Shown piece by piece: positions 47,481 to 59,828 of a DNA stretch of 64,000 bases (the stretch's first letter is position 1; every line of letters starts with the position of its first letter). The stretch is taken from contig JAHBBC010000001.1 in the NCBI GenBank assembly GCA_019915015.1, positions 3,720,001 through 3,784,000 on the forward strand. Direction: 5' to 3'. This DNA comes from Auriscalpium vulgare (taxonomy: Eukaryota > Basidiomycota > Agaricomycetes > Russulales > Auriscalpiaceae). A program made the position numbers and the translations under genes. Under the pieces are notes generated by a model. The model did not search any database, was not told where the DNA came from, and saw nothing but the letters and a program-made list of their open reading frames with translations.

Positions 47481-47764
47481 CGCAGCCTCAATATGGAGTA
47501 CGTCGTTTCTTTGCTCGCCGCTGGCCACCGCTGACCTCGCCGCCAGCATCAAGGCCCTCATCAAGTATCGGACTCAAGCTCGAGGCCGCCGGCGGCGCAA
47601 GAAGGGTGCGTACGACTGTTCAGTGTACATCATCCGTCGCCGTCCATAACTGATGCCGCCGCCAGCCTCAAGTTGGTCCGGCGTAGTTAGCCTGCCGCCC
47701 GCAAGGGGGCAGGGGTGAGGTTTTTAGTCAGTATGCCGTGCGCGGTGAGCCCGACAGTACCTTT

Positions 47765-47955
47765 GCTGGCTTTGCCACAAGGTCTGCGTAACTGCATTTT
47801 CCTCATTACCAAAAAAAGAAAAAAGAAAAAAAAGGGGGGGAGAGGAGTGGAGTGGGATTGGCGAACCGGAGGACGTTAGGAGTACGTGGGTGGTGGATTC
47901 GAGTCGATTGGATGGGCGGGTGTTGAGTGCGTATCTGAGTACAATAGTGAGGTGA
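47765..47955 (-). repeat. Inner terminal inverted repeat of left element
   Basis: Reverse complement of the outer end of the same element, with an added C-rich and A-rich tract. The corresponding end of the right copy (53245-53450) carries a pure T run at the same place. Confidence 0.6.
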
Positions 47956-48374
47956 CACAAGCCGTTCGTCGGAGTGTCACCGGCAGCTCACTGCAGCCTG
48001 GTTGGACTAGACGCAACCGTCAGTGTCCACACTCTGACGATCTCATCGTACTTTATGGCAGTGCGGCACGCGTGGCCAAGACTGGCGCGAGAGGTGTAGA
48101 CCCAGCGCTAGCTAGATATCATCATCGGCAGAATTGTTGAGCTAGACAAAACATGTCTTCGTTTTCGCTTTGCCGGGGGGTAGTAGGCAGCAATACAGCA
48201 TGTCTGACGCACCAGAGTCTTGGACCGGTGACCAACAACGAGTGCTAGTACATAGGGAGGGTGTTGTCGCCAGACAAAAGACGCTACAACGCGCTTGGAC
48301 TGCGTCGAGTTCGGTCGACGCGTCTCACTCTCGGACTCACAACTCACGTCGCGCTCTTCCCTTCCCGGGCCACG
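47956..48374. promoter_or_regulatory. Promoter region of nucleoporin gene
   Basis: About 420 bp between the left element and the nucleoporin ATG, with no coding sequence. The promoter lies hard against the element. Confidence 0.35.
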
Positions 48375-51300
48375 ATGAACGACAAGTTGCTTGTCTCTAG
48401 TCATCTGTCGTCCCTCTACTCTCCTTCACAGACCTATGTCGTGTCTGTGCCGACTTCGAAGCGAAACACGCCCCTCCCCCCTACGCCAAAATCCTCCGAC
48501 CCCCCCGCAGAACATGCAAGTTACGCGTCCGTCTTCCACTCAGTGCAGACGGGGAACGTCCTGATGCGCCTCATTCACAACGGCTTGATCGTCGAGCTCG
48601 TTTCACTCGCAACAGACACGCCGCCTATTCGACTTGTCTTCCCTGCCGCCGTTCTCCCAAACCCAACCGTGTTCCTGTGGGCGTCGCAGCAACTCCACAT
48701 CTTAGCCGTCACCACCACCGGCTCGCTCTATCGCATCGTCCTGCCGCTTCACAACCCCACGCAATTGTGGTCGGACCAGCTTGGAAACAACTGGTGTCGC
48801 GAATACCACCTCAAGACCGTGCAGGACGAGCTGCAAGCCGTTGTTCAAGTCCAGAGCACGCACTCCATTGCCATCGGACTGACGAATGGTTCTCTTATTC
48901 GTGTGGACACGGATGTCATTGGAGATGACTCGTCGGACGGTGCGTCGCATGTTCAGTGCACTTTCATAAGGCTCACACTCTGCAGATGAATGGTCGGAGG
49001 CATTTTCCCAGCATTCATCCTTCCTCACTTCCCTCACCTCGTTCCTGCATCAAAGCGCGCCGGACGGTGCCCAGATCGTGTCCACGGCAAGCCACCCCCA
49101 GCCAACCGACATTGGGCACGTATGGACCCTCTCCCGCGATCGCACTCTGCGCCTTTGGACGGCGCGAAGCGGATGCACGTCTGCCCGCACGCTTCCTTCG
49201 TCGGCATCCGCAGGTCGCGAGATGACGCCCGTCGCAGGATCGTCAACTCTGCCCAAGCCGAACACCCTGCTCGACCCCGAACCGCAGGATCTGCTCGCGG
49301 TCTTCACCATCGACGGGCGCACCGACGGGCCACACGTGATCGCATTCATTCCTACCCCGTCCAACCCATCTTCCGGAGGCTTCTTCCAGCTCTTTAGTGC
49401 CGCGCGGGACGCGCTGCACCTTGTCGAGACATTCGAAGGCTCCCGGCAAAGCGCCCACTGCCATCTGCAGTCCCTGTCTGTGATAAACGGTTCCCTGGTC
49501 ACCCTGTGGGATCGGCAAGGTCAATCCGCCGTGGAGCTTCTCGAGCCGGCGTTGGCGGAGGTGGCGAACGGCTGCGACAGCACAGTATGGCGCGCTGCCC
49601 TCTACCCACACGAGCCAGACCTTACGCCGGCGTATCTGGACGAGCTGCTCTTGTCGCCGGGAGCATTGACGGAGAAGTTCTTCGGCGCTGTCATGCGGCC
49701 GGGCCTTTTCTCCGCGCACACATTGCGTACGGCTATCGACCAGTACACGGACGCTTGTCTGTCACTTCCGGGACCAACGCCTACGCCCCTCACGAGCTCT
49801 TACGCCACCGTTGGGGAGCATATAGTCGCCGTCGTCGGATGTACTGTGGTCCTCACCCGGGATCCTCACACCGGCGCGTCCCAACATGACAAGTATTGGA
49901 TCTCACTCAAGCGCGACTGGGAAGGATTCATTGCGCGCTGTCGCGAGATTGAGCGCAGTGCCCGCTGGCCACTCGCAATCTCGTCTGGCGATCCCCACAC
50001 CGCAGAAGTGATATTCGTCGAGCGCGAAAGGATTGGCACCCTCGCGACCGAGGATCTAGCGCTGCGCCTCCATCGCACCCTGCGTGGGAATCTTCCCGCC
50101 GAGCCGCAGTTTGCTGTGAGCGAGATCGCGTGGACGTTGAGCACGAAACTTGGCGCGCGACAATTACGTGCGCTCGAGGAGCGTGTGGTTGACCTCGTGC
50201 ACCAGGAGATCGCCTTCCCTTTTGCGGACATCATCCATGACCAGGCGCAACGCACGCTCTTCAAGGAAGAGGTCGATGAAGGGCTCGAAAGTTGGATTCT
50301 CGGACGCCTTCAAAGTGTGGAAGACATAGACGCGGCTACCCGGCTCGTGTTGGACTTGGTCGGAGGCTTCGACAAGGAAATCAAGCGCGAGGAGGACGAA
50401 GTCGAGATGCTTCTCCCGCAGACCGTCTCCAACTTCTCCGTCGCTCTGACAGCCGCCTTCACCACACACACCATCGCGGCGCGGTACGACTTTTGCTTGA
50501 GCCTCATCGCGCTCCTCTTTTTCATGTCGGAAGACCTTACCCAATGGGACCCGGCTCTGTTGGCGGAGGTCTTCGCGGTCTTCCGAGGCATCGCCATGCT
50601 CCGCTACGCGATCGAGCAGCCGGCCGCCGACACGCACATCACCACCCGCGGAACACGTGGCGCCTCTGTCGAAGCCGATGAAGTCGTTGCGCGCCTGCGG
50701 ACGCTCGATGTCTCGCGAGGGTCCGGAGCAGGCGGACCGCGCGCCCCGGGGCCACCGCTGATTCGGAGTCTGCTCGCACAGATGGGCGGACCGTCGGGGA
50801 ATGCACCACTCCCTGGCGCGGCGCATGTCTTCCTTGATTCGACGGGCCTGCTGCAAGCGACGTCGCCTGCACATGCTTCGCGGCTCGAAGTGTTGTGGTG
50901 CGAGCGGCTGCGGCTGATGGGCAGGGTGCAGGCCACGCGGGAGATGCTGGGCTGGCTTCCCCGGACACCAGGCGTCATGTATGTGTGGGCGAGGCTGTGG
51001 CTGGATATTGGCCGGGATGCGGATGCGGCCGGCGCTCTGGACAGCATAGCCGGAAACTTTGGTAAGCTGCAGGCTTGTAAATATGCATGGCTATATTCTG
51101 ATGTTGCGCATCTAGGAGCGGACACCGGGATCTCATTTGAAGACGCTGAAGCACTGTCAGCTGTGTTGCCCGGCGCGCAGCTGTTTGACTCCATATTCGG
51201 CTTCTACTTACACGCGTCTTCTCTATTCAAGAGCGCTGGCTTGGTCGACTACGAGGTCCACTTTTCGCGTCTGGCTCTGTCGGTGGCGCCACCTAGTTGG

Positions 51301-52945
51301 GACAGCACTGATCTGTGGTACTCCATCATCAAAGGCAAGACAGATCTTGGGTACTGGGACGATGCCTACTCTTCGTTGATGGCAGCACCGAGCGAGAAAC
51401 TGTGAGCCTTTGTTTGCAATCCACTGCTCGCCTCGTGTTGATTTTTGCGAACACTAGTCGACGCGACAATGTCCGGCATCTGGTCTACCGTATGTGCGAA
51501 GAAAATGCCGTGGAGAAGCTCGTATCGTATAACTTTGTCGGGATTGCGGACGAGGTGGAAGAATCTCTTTCATTCAAGGCCCGCAATGCGGATCCGCGGG
51601 TGCGGCCATTCTACTCGCGCATCTTGTACACGTGGTACACCTCTCGTGGAGACTACCGCAACGGCAAGTGGTTGCATGCATCAGCTGCAAGACGCACTTC
51701 TCATCCGTATTGCAGCTGCCCTGGTGATGTACCAGCGCGCGAGGAAGCTGGCAGTACTCACCCAAGATCGCGCGCTGTTTTTACAGCTCGCGGATCAACA
51801 GCTCGAGGCGTATCTGGTCGCCAGCAATGCGCTGAGTCTGCTGGACGAGAAAAACGCGTGGATAGTGCTACCGCTGTCGTCGGACGCGGAGCACCCACGC
51901 AAACGCCGGAAGCTCACGAAACACGTCCCCGAAGACAAGCTTGGCGGCGGCAAGCGCGATACCGAAATCGTCTATCTTGCAGATGTCGGGGCGGAATTTG
52001 CTTTGTTGTCTGCACAAATTGAGCTCGTGCGGAAGGATCCAGCTCTCTTAAACGTTGGAGGTAAGCATCGCAGCGTCTAAGTGTATATCTGGTTAATTCC
52101 CATATCATTCAGATGCGCTACTCCAACCACAGTCCGTGGTTCTCAGACTGGCACAAGCCAACCGCTTCAATCTTGCCCTGGCGACGGCGCGTTCCCTAGA
52201 GGTTGACATGACAGATCTGTTTTCACATCTGACGCAACAGTGTTTACGGCTGACGCACAATCCCGACAACGTCCTGTAAGTGATTTCCTCTGTTGCAGGC
52301 GACCGCATTCTCATCAAGCCGATGTCAAATCCCCAAATAGCTTCGAGGATACGACGGATTGGCTGCTCACCGACGATCCGTCTTCATGGGCTGGAACGCC
52401 AGCTGACCGAGGGTGGCGCTATCTTCGTCAAGTCCTGGATCGCCACGACGGCAGCTCAACAGACTTCCGCTACTCCAAGATAGCATTCGAAACTATTGCG
52501 GGCCTGGACAGGACGTCGACCCCGCCGCCGTGGTTGGTGCACTCGCTTGAGGTACATACCATCCACCTCCACGCCAATCTGATATTGATATCGAGTCCTG
52601 AAGGTTCACCACCCCGAGTGGCTCATTCGGACTTACTTGCGCTTTGAGATGTTCGAGCTTGCGCTCGAGCAGACGCTATCCTTGATACGCAAGGTGCGGC
52701 TGCTTTTCTGAAACTCTTAATCCTGTTGACCGTGACGGTTGTAGACGGACAAGCGCCTCGCTCGGGATCCACCAAAGACCGCGACATCGACTTGGCTTCC
52801 GTACACCCTTATCGACCAAATCCTCGTGGTAACCGGGCAACTGACGGACGCGCCGGCCAGAGTAGGGTCCCTTCGACGCGACTTGCAAACAGAGGTGTCA
52901 AATCGCACACGACGCATGCAAAAGCTCAGCGCCCAACTGCATTGA
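48375..52945 (+). CDS. NUP120: Nucleoporin, Nup120/Nup160 family
   Basis: Scaffold subunit of the Y-shaped (Nup84/Nup107) complex of the nuclear pore. The N-terminal half reads as a beta-propeller (FHSVQTGNVLMRLIHNGLIV, DIGHVWTLSRDRTLRLWTA, PEPQDLLAVFTIDG), followed by a long helical region. The family-typical block EKLRRDNVRHLVYRMCEENA, then YNFVGIADEVEESLSFKARN and YTWYTSRGDYRNG, lies near 51470-51680. First intron 48940-48985 joins DDSS to DEWSEAF; the large exon 48986-51401 follows; later introns are near 51402-51457, 51669, 52062-52112, 52277-52300, 52551 and 52693-52743. The last exon ends RRMQKLSAQLH, TGA at 52943. It is bracketed by inverted copies of one element, the right copy's flank beginning within about 60-300 bp of the stop. 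Confidence 0.85.
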
Positions 52946-53244
52946 TATACGTTTATATATTCCAGTTTCCTCTGCATGTAACTCAGACTGCTTTTTACCG
53001 ACATGTGAACTGATTGCGAACAAGGGCGCATAGACGGCGAGAGAGAAGTTCTCATGCGCAGATATCGAGCCCGACAAGCAGTCCGATCCCCAGTCCACCG
53101 CACCTGTGTCGCCCTCCCACGACCCGAGCGAGTCGAATCTACCGTTCGTGTTCTCCGCGGTCTGCCGTCACCTTCCCCTCCGCTCGGCATTCCCCTGGAG
53201 GGAAAGTTCTCACGCGCAGACGTGCCTCTACGAGACGAGTCCAA
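52946..53244. other. 3' flank of nucleoporin gene with repeated motif
   Basis: It contains two copies of the motif (g)gaaagttctcacgcgcaga-like at about 53040-53062 and 53199-53221, and a second gagcgagtcgaatctacc block near 53125 that resembles the element's terminal sequence. This may be a partial extra end of the element. Confidence 0.4.
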
Positions 53245-53370
53245 CGAACATCTCTCTCACTATCGTACTCCTATGCGCACCCGGCACCCGCCCGCCCAAG
53301 CGACTCGATTGCCCACCTCCTCCGGTTCGCCGCTCCCGCTGCCGTCACTGTCCCCACTCCTCATCTCCTT

Positions 53371-53393
53371 TTTTTTTTTTTTTTTTTTTTTTG
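53371..53393 (+). repeat. Poly-T tract
   Basis: An uninterrupted run of about 22 T inside the terminal region of the right element; the left copy has an interrupted A/G tract at the matching place. Confidence 0.85.
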
Positions 53394-53734
53394 GTAATGA
53401 GGAAAATGCAGTTACGCAGACCTTGTGGCAAAGCCAGCAAAGGTACTGTCGGGCTCACCGCGCACGGCATACCGACTAAAAACCTCACCCCTGCCCCCTT
53501 GCGGGCGGCAGGCTAATCTACTGTAACTACGCCGGACCGACTTGAGGCTGACGACGGCATCAGCTATGGACTGCGACGGACGATGTACACTGAACAGTCG
53601 TACGCACCCTTCTTGCGCCGCCGGCGGCCTAGAGCTTGAGTCCGATACTTGAAGAGGGCCTTGATGCTGGCGGCGAGGTCAGCAATGGCCAGCGGCGAGC
53701 AAAGAAACGACGTACTCCATCTTGAGGCTGCGCC

Positions 53735-53855
53735 AGGACGGCAACGGCGGCGAGGGCGAGGGCGACAACGACGACGACGACAACGACAACGACAACGACA
53801 ACAACGACAACGACAACGACGGCGACGGACGACAACATCATCAGCGACGGACAGC
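53735..53855 (-). repeat. GAC/AAC microsatellite
   Basis: Inverted counterpart of 47340-47480: only two or three GAGGGC units remain, but there are many gacaac units. The different unit counts indicate replication slippage after the copies separated. Confidence 0.8.
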
Positions 53856-54747
53856 GACGGACGACGACGAGCAGTCGTACGCACCCTTGGGTCTTGCGGT
53901 CTTGAGCCTTGCGCTTGAGTCCGATACTTGAGGGGAACTCAAGATGGGGGATTCTGCTGGAGGGCCCCGCCTTTTATGCTTTTCGGTTGGCTGGGCGGGA
54001 ACAACACAGCCACGCTGCACGCCAGCCGCCCTGCGGGTCCGCGACGAGGCTGGCGTAGTGAGACAGAAGCTGTCCGACTTGGGGCGGCCGTCCAACTTGG
54101 GCGGGGGCGGCGTCGACGCATGCCGGGCCCCCATACTCTGCTCTTCGCTGGCCTGCTCTCACTTGCAGCCGTCCTCTACACCGCATCAGTACGAGAAGGA
54201 GTGTGAATATCTGTCGTTCAAGTCTCGAGATCGGCGGGGAGCAGCGGGCGGCGCAATGGCCGTCGGCGCGCAAGAGCGATCGCCGATGGCATGCAAGCCG
54301 CTTTTATAGTCGATCATAGCGCACTTTTACTGACCAGTTTGGCCAACCTGGCAATTCATTGTGAGACAGAAGCCGGTGTTTGCAAGTACCGGTGGACGCA
54401 AAGAGAACGAAGGTGGGATGATAGAGACTGGCCCCGATTTGGCCACCAGAAATGGACCACTGCATCGCATCGGTCAAAAATAGCCCGCCTTGACAATTCT
54501 ACGTGATTGCACGACATCAAATAATAAAGTGGTTATCCAGGATTACTGCGTCCCGGAGTGTGAACTTGCGCGTGCAGTTACGGCGCGTCAATCAACGCGT
54601 CGTGTTCAGCATCACGTGGCCCCTACCGACAGTCCAACTCACGTCGACCGAACATTATCAAATATTATCCTTTGATTCCTCTCGAATACAGAGCGTGAAT
54701 TTTCGTAATTTAATAAAAACGCGACCAACTGAATGGTGAACCCAGGG

Positions 54748-57319
54748 CTACTCGACTTTCTGCCGCGAGAACTGCACGACAACATGAGCCACGAAACATG
54801 CACATCTGGAGCTTAACAATCTTACCAGTGTGACGACCGTGCCATCATCCAGCTTCTCCTTCCTCGGTACGAGCTTGTATCCGAAGACGCGCGGCAAGAC
54901 CACGCGCCAGGCGGCCCAGTATGCAACGCCGATGAACATGATAGCGATGCCGATGAGACAGTAAAGGTAGTACGGCAGCGGTGGGGTGTCGCCGACTTTG
55001 TTCGCCGGTCGTAGGAATGGGTTGACGAGCACTGAGTAGAAGGATGCCAAGGTGAATCACGGCTGTAGATATACATGTGAAGAAGTACGCACAGAAGACG
55101 GCCGCGGCAAGGAAGAACACGGCGATCGGCCACCAGACTAAGCAAAACCATGAGCTTCTGAACTTGTCGGAAGAGGCCGCAGGTGGCATACCTTTGAATG
55201 GGCGCTTGATACCCGGCTTCGCCCATCTGAGGTAGAACAGGCCCTACAATGCAGAAGCTATCAGCTAGCCGTACGAGTCCAGACGATCGCAACTCACGAT
55301 GACTATGAAAAAATTGATGATTTGCTGTGGGTATCCTTCAACGTCTAGGATGAAAGGGTATGCTACTTTTGGTGGTGGGGCGATGATGACAATTACCTGG
55401 ACATCATGTCAGTCAATCGAGAAAGAGATACAGAAGCGATGCCCGCACGGAAGGAATAAGGTGGATAATCAGGCCGGGCAGCGGTGACTTGCCAGTGGGC
55501 CAGTTCGACGCCCAAAAGCGATTGCCGAAAGGTAATGGGACACCCTCCTTGGCAAGCTCTTGATTGACCCGAGAGGCTGCAAATGTCTGTACAGGTCCAT
55601 CTCAGAACAGAGACACAGACCAGAGATAAAAGTGGCGCATACAATAGTGATAACGTTCTGCAAGCGATGACATTGAAGTAAGGATCGAAAGGAGCAATCA
55701 AAGACATTGAGGACGTACCCTGTGTATCATGAATGGATAGTGATTTATCTAAAATCAGTTGGGAAATTGGGCGAGGGCAGGCTGTTACTCACCCGAGGGC
55801 ACTATAAAGCGGACTAAATGAGCCTCGCCAGACAAGGGCTAAGTATTTAGTATTCACCTTAGAGCGACAAACACCGTCAATGCCTTCTGCGCCTGCGTCC
55901 CGAACACGTTTTTGAAGAAAAGAGACGCGACGGTGACGCCCGACTTGAGAATTTCCTGCTTCGAAGCCGCGCTACCAACACAAGCTTAGTGATCTCGACA
56001 TCGCATGTTAGCGAGAGGCACATACGAGAAGTACGCAATGTTGGCGAGGAGGTAGAGCACTGAGGTGATCCCGAGACCGAGAGGACCGGCGATCTTGAGC
56101 GTGCGGACGGGGTTCTTGACATCGTTAAGAACATAATTGACGTTGGACCATCCTGCGTATGCATTCAGGACCTTGAACGTGGCAGTCGCGTACTAGAAGG
56201 GAACGTGTTAGAAATGCACAAGTTTTGTTAAGTGAAGGGACGCACGTCGGAACTGTGATGTGAGCTGCCCGCGAAGGCATCGTGGAAGTTGGCGTGCGGG
56301 TGCTCGACGCGGGTTCCTCCAGCCAGGACGACCCATCCCGTGATCACAATAAACACGAGGATGAATATCTTGAAAAGACTCAGAGCCTATATGGACAGTC
56401 CGTCAGGTAGCGAACCGGAAAGAACCCAACAGACGTACGTTCATTAGATAGACACCGAGACGGGGCGTCAAGCCGTGAAGGAGGGTAACGAAGAAGATGA
56501 CTGGGTCATGGCCTCAGCCCCGGCTCGTTTGATTGAAAAGGTGTGCGTACCTCCAAGTGCGATGCCGCGTACAACCCACCGATCTGCAGCATGTCCTGCC
56601 GAGATGAGGATACTATCACCATCCGTCAGTATAGCTTTCGTGGGAGATGGCGTGCTTCCGTACTTCTGTGCAAAAACCTACGAAGACAAAGATCATGAGC
56701 CTTGACATGGCACACACGAGCGCGGAACAGCACTTACAAGACAGCCGCTCGCCGTGAACCCGAGTATGATTGCGTTTGCCGCGAAGATGACCGTCACAAG
56801 ATACTTGGGCTTCTTGTAAACCGCCTCGAGGTAAACCTTCTCGCCCCCCGACCTCGGAAACATGGTGCCATATTCGAGCCATATAAACAGGCCGCAAAAT
56901 GAGAGCACGAAGCCGAGGACCCAGAGCATGAGCGACGCGCCGACGGACCCGACGGACCCCAGGATCGACGCAGGCGTAGAGAAAATTCCCGTTCCGATGA
57001 TGCGACCGATGCTGGACCAAGATGAGTTATCGCGTACATGAGGAGTGTACAACTGAACACGCCGAGATGGCGGCCCATGCCTCCTGAGGTGTCTACGCCG
57101 CCGACATCAATTTCCCTCCAATACTGAGCACAACAACAACCCACCTTCCTCGAATGTCAGCCCACCGCGTACCGTCTCGGACTGCTTTGCCAAGCCCTGC
57201 ACAACATCCACCGCCTCGCCCTTCTCACCTCCGACGGCAACCTTCTCGTCCTCGTAACCCTCATCGCTCGAGGGACTAGACACCTCGCGCCTGCCAAAGG
57301 CTTGGAAGAACGAGCTCAT
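54748..57319 (-). CDS. Amino-acid permease, high-affinity methionine permease type
   Basis: Plasma-membrane amino-acid/polyamine transporter (APC superfamily, LAT branch) most like fungal Mup1 methionine permeases. A hydrophilic acidic N-terminus (MSSFFQAFGRREVSSPSSDE) with lysines suited to ubiquitin-driven turnover leads to helix 1 with GRIIGTGIFSTPASILGSVG, the substrate-binding unwound GTGIF. FCGLFIWLEYGTMFPRSGGE and AANAIILGFTASGCLV follow, all close to the Mup1 pattern. Late helices include LPYYLYCLIGIAIMFIGVAY. Many short introns, at least ten, break the gene; the last (GTAAGA..GTGCAG, about 54772-54825) leaves a tail ending FSRQKVE. The start is the first ATG. It is convergent with the right-hand element and about 0.1 kb from it. 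Confidence 0.84.
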
Positions 57320-58055
57320 CGCGCTGAGTCGTCAGGAGGAAAAGATAAGTTCTGCAGCCGGCAGGAGTTGGGACAAGCAAAACCCCGGCAATTCGAAGCT
57401 CCACAGTTCTTCTTATATGCCGCCCTTAGGGAAGCGCACCACTGAGGCGTCGAAGACACCGACTCGGGATGCACGGAACATGGACTGGGCGGCACGCCAT
57501 TGATGGAGCGATTGCGCTATGTACTTACTGCAGCGGATGGGAGTGAGAGTCTATGGCAAGTTACTAAACGCTCAACGTGCCGAGGAAGCGGCAAGGGTCC
57601 CAATGATGGCACGAGCCATTTCTGCGCAGATCTCGCTTGCTCTCGAGGTCTTCGGTACTGCCAAGAGGTTTCAACGCAATGAGCAACGCAAAAATCGCCC
57701 GCCAGGGTTGATGTCGTGATCATGGAAAACAGCATTGCGCTCACCTTCAGAGCAAGCTCTCCCTTGCCTAATATCCGAGAGCAGCGGAAGAAGCGAAAGC
57801 ACAACATAAGTTATGATGCGGCGCGTAAGTACATCCAATTGCCCCATAAACAAGATAGATCATCTAATGTCGCAATGATAGAAAGAAACACACCATGTGC
57901 CGTCAATCCACCCCGCGAAAGCTCTCCACACTCCTTGTACACTCGCTCGTGATCGGTATCGGTATATTAGGTAGGGAATCCTCAAGGTATCACCAGGTCA
58001 TGACTGTTCACACGGCGCGACAGACGTGAGACATGCACAACGGGCAGAGAGCAAA
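57320..58055. other. Intergenic region upstream of permease
   Basis: A 736 bp space holding the permease promoter and the 3' UTR of the F-box-like gene. No coding sequence or repeat was recognised. Confidence 0.35.
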
Positions 58056-59168
58056 TCACTCACTCGTGTCAGTATCCGAGATATCAAGCCCGCTGTTGCG
58101 TCCATACTGGTATTCCGGGGACTGCGTCAAATCCACGTCCCATTCGCGGTCGGTCTTCCACGTCGGGAACGCATACTCCGCCGCCCACACCTCCGCACGC
58201 ATCTCGTCAAGCTTCCGCCGCCGCACGCTGAGGTTCGGCGTGTCCTCCGCCTCGCGCCAGCGCCGCGCGAGCTCAAACACATCCGGCCCGCTCTCCGTCA
58301 CGTAGCGCCACTCGAGGCGAGGGCGCCGCGCAAACGGCAGGATGTACAGCCGCGGGTCGTGCAAGGTGCGCATGGTCGAGTACCACGTCTTCAGCTGCCC
58401 GTACCAGCGCTCCGCCTCGGGGCTCGGTTCGCGCGGCGGGGGGACGTCCAGGCTGAGCACGACCATGCTCAGGTTCTTGCAGCTCGCAAGCAGCACCGTG
58501 ACGCCGCGCTTGACCTCCTGGATGGTGTAGTCGGTCTGCCGGATGCGCGTGCAGAGCGCGACGTGCGTGAGCTGCGGAAGGTCGCAGATGGAGGACCCGT
58601 GGAAGCCGGTGAGCGTGGACGTGTGCAGGTGCGTGACGTTGGCCAAATACGGCTCGCGGAAGTTGACGGGGTGTGGCCGGCCGAGGTGGTAGAGCATGAC
58701 GGTGTGCGGGCGGATGGTATGCTTGCGCAGCCAATAGGCATGCGCGCCCAGTAGTTGCGCTGAGATGGCCAAGTTCTCAATGGAGGTGAGCGCATTGGCG
58801 ATGCGCTCGAGGGTCTGCTCGATGGACGGGCGTTTGGGGGGAACCGCAAGCGCGAGGGAGTGGACGGGGACGTGCGCGACAAGCTTGGTGGATGGAGGGG
58901 CGCCAAGGAGGGCGAAGGGGCTACGCTTGGGGGTGAATGGGGCGGCGAATAGCGGGACTTGCTCAGCGGTGCGCAATAGGACGTTGTGGTAGAGGCAGGG
59001 GAGGATGAGTCGCCGGACGGAACTCGACACGAGGCATAGGTTGAAAGCGTCTTGGCGACTTGCGAGCGCGGTGTATATGAGGATCTCGCTGACGAGCTCG
59101 ACTGGGAGCTCGCTCCAGGTGGACGGTGCCGGTGTCCACTCGACGACGGGGAACATGACGGCGCGCAT
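58056..59168 (-). CDS. F-box-like protein
   Basis: A 370-residue, intronless protein of the large Agaricomycete F-box-like group; such proteins usually recruit targets to SCF ubiquitin ligases through Skp1. The start region (MRAVMFPVVEWTPAPSTWSE) runs into an F-box-like segment: LPVELVSEILIYTALASRQD, NLCLVSSSVRRLILPCLYHN. The rest has leucine-rich, repeat-like segments (LANVTHLHTSTLTGFHGSSI, LTHVALCTRIRQTDY) that would form the target-binding part. I chose the ATG at 59168; another 12 nt downstream (MFPVVEW) is nearly equivalent. The target is unknown. Confidence 0.72.
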   Translation of the reverse strand: MRAVMFPVVEWTPAPSTWSELPVELVSEILIYTALASRQDAFNLCLVSSSVRRLILPCLYHNVLLRTAEQVPLFAAPFTPKRSPFALLGAPPSTKLVAHVPVHSLALAVPPKRPSIEQTLERIANALTSIENLAISAQLLGAHAYWLRKHTIRPHTVMLYHLGRPHPVNFREPYLANVTHLHTSTLTGFHGSSICDLPQLTHVALCTRIRQTDYTIQEVKRGVTVLLASCKNLSMVVLSLDVPPPREPSPEAERWYGQLKTWYSTMRTLHDPRLYILPFARRPRLEWRYVTESGPDVFELARRWREAEDTPNLSVRRRKLDEMRAEVWAAEYAFPTWKTDREWDVDLTQSPEYQYGRNSGLDISDTDTSE

Positions 59169-59828
59169 GCGAGACAACCGCGCACGCCATTTGGTGGTCG
59201 GGCTGTGCGGTGTTGAGTGTTTGATCAAGCCCAGAGCACAGCCGCACGCACCTCCGCTGTGCTATAGAGAAGTAAGCTTCGAAGGCCATCCCGGTCCTAC
59301 GGGTTGCTCATTGACGGTGGCGGTCGAGATGAAGGGGATACCCGGGATACAGACAAGAATAAGCCCCTCGACAACGACGGTTGTGAGCAAAGCTGGTCGT
59401 CTGTCAGCAGGCTGTGAGTACAACCACGGGGGCAGTGAAGTACAAGGGAGAGGCGGGCCAGAGGCAGAGCAGCAGGCTCCGCGTCCTCGGATATGCTGAC
59501 CTAATCACACAATACCCAGCATCCATAAAACTTTCATTCATGCTCGTACAAGCCCTCCATGCAATGCGTTGTAACATATTCAAACCGAAAGCAAGCAAGC
59601 CGGCAGCCGTAATGTATCCAAACTATCAAGAAGTGGAACCTAACTAGGCGGGCAGCAGAGCAAATAATAGCCAAGTCAGATGAGGTAGTGTAAAAGGAGC
59701 GTGGCGGGATCCATCCAATTGATGGTCCAGTAATAAGATGCGAACAGATGGTTAAATGCGTACGGAATAGTTGACTGTATCATGACGGGACGAACAAATG
59801 CAAAGAACAAGACTCAAGACTGAGGCGC
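59169..59828. other. Intergenic region, F-box-like gene and kinase
   Basis: A 660 bp space with the F-box-like promoter and the kinase 3' UTR. Open frames in it resemble no protein. Confidence 0.35.

Larger units (their letters stand above)
46380..47955 (+). mobile_element. TIR-bounded non-autonomous element, left copy
   Basis: About 1.58 kb with imperfect terminal inverted repeats: the left end (gcgactcgaatccaccacc, CT-rich stretch, gaagaaatgtgcagtcatgc, agaccttgtggcaaag) is matched by the reverse complement of 47765-47955 (cgactcgaatccaccacc, CT-rich tract, ggtaatgaggaaaatgcag, agaccttgtggcaaag). The interior holds a TATA-like site (46895-46902), short open frames and a GTC/GTT and CCCTCG microsatellite. 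No transposase frame exists, so if mobile it depends on an enzyme encoded elsewhere. An inverted second copy lies at 53245-54630. Exact ends and target-site duplications could not be fixed. Confidence 0.65.
53245..54630 (-). mobile_element. TIR-type element, right copy (inverted, truncated)
   Basis: Reverse complement of 46541-47955 over about 1.39 kb with small indels. It begins at the inner terminal repeat (ctcactatcgtactcc .. gcgactcgattgcccacc), then a T run (about 53370-53393), ggtaatgaggaaaatgcag, agaccttgtggcaaag, the microsatellite and the TATA-containing interior, and ends near cacgtggcccctac. The outer terminal repeat present in the left copy is missing, so this copy is truncated at its distal end. 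No transposase is present. Confidence 0.65.

Noticed and set aside
46541..54630. A pair of solo LTRs of one retrotransposon around the nucleoporin gene
   Set aside because: The copies are in inverted, not direct, orientation, have terminal inverted repeats, and enclose a host gene instead of gag/pol sequence.
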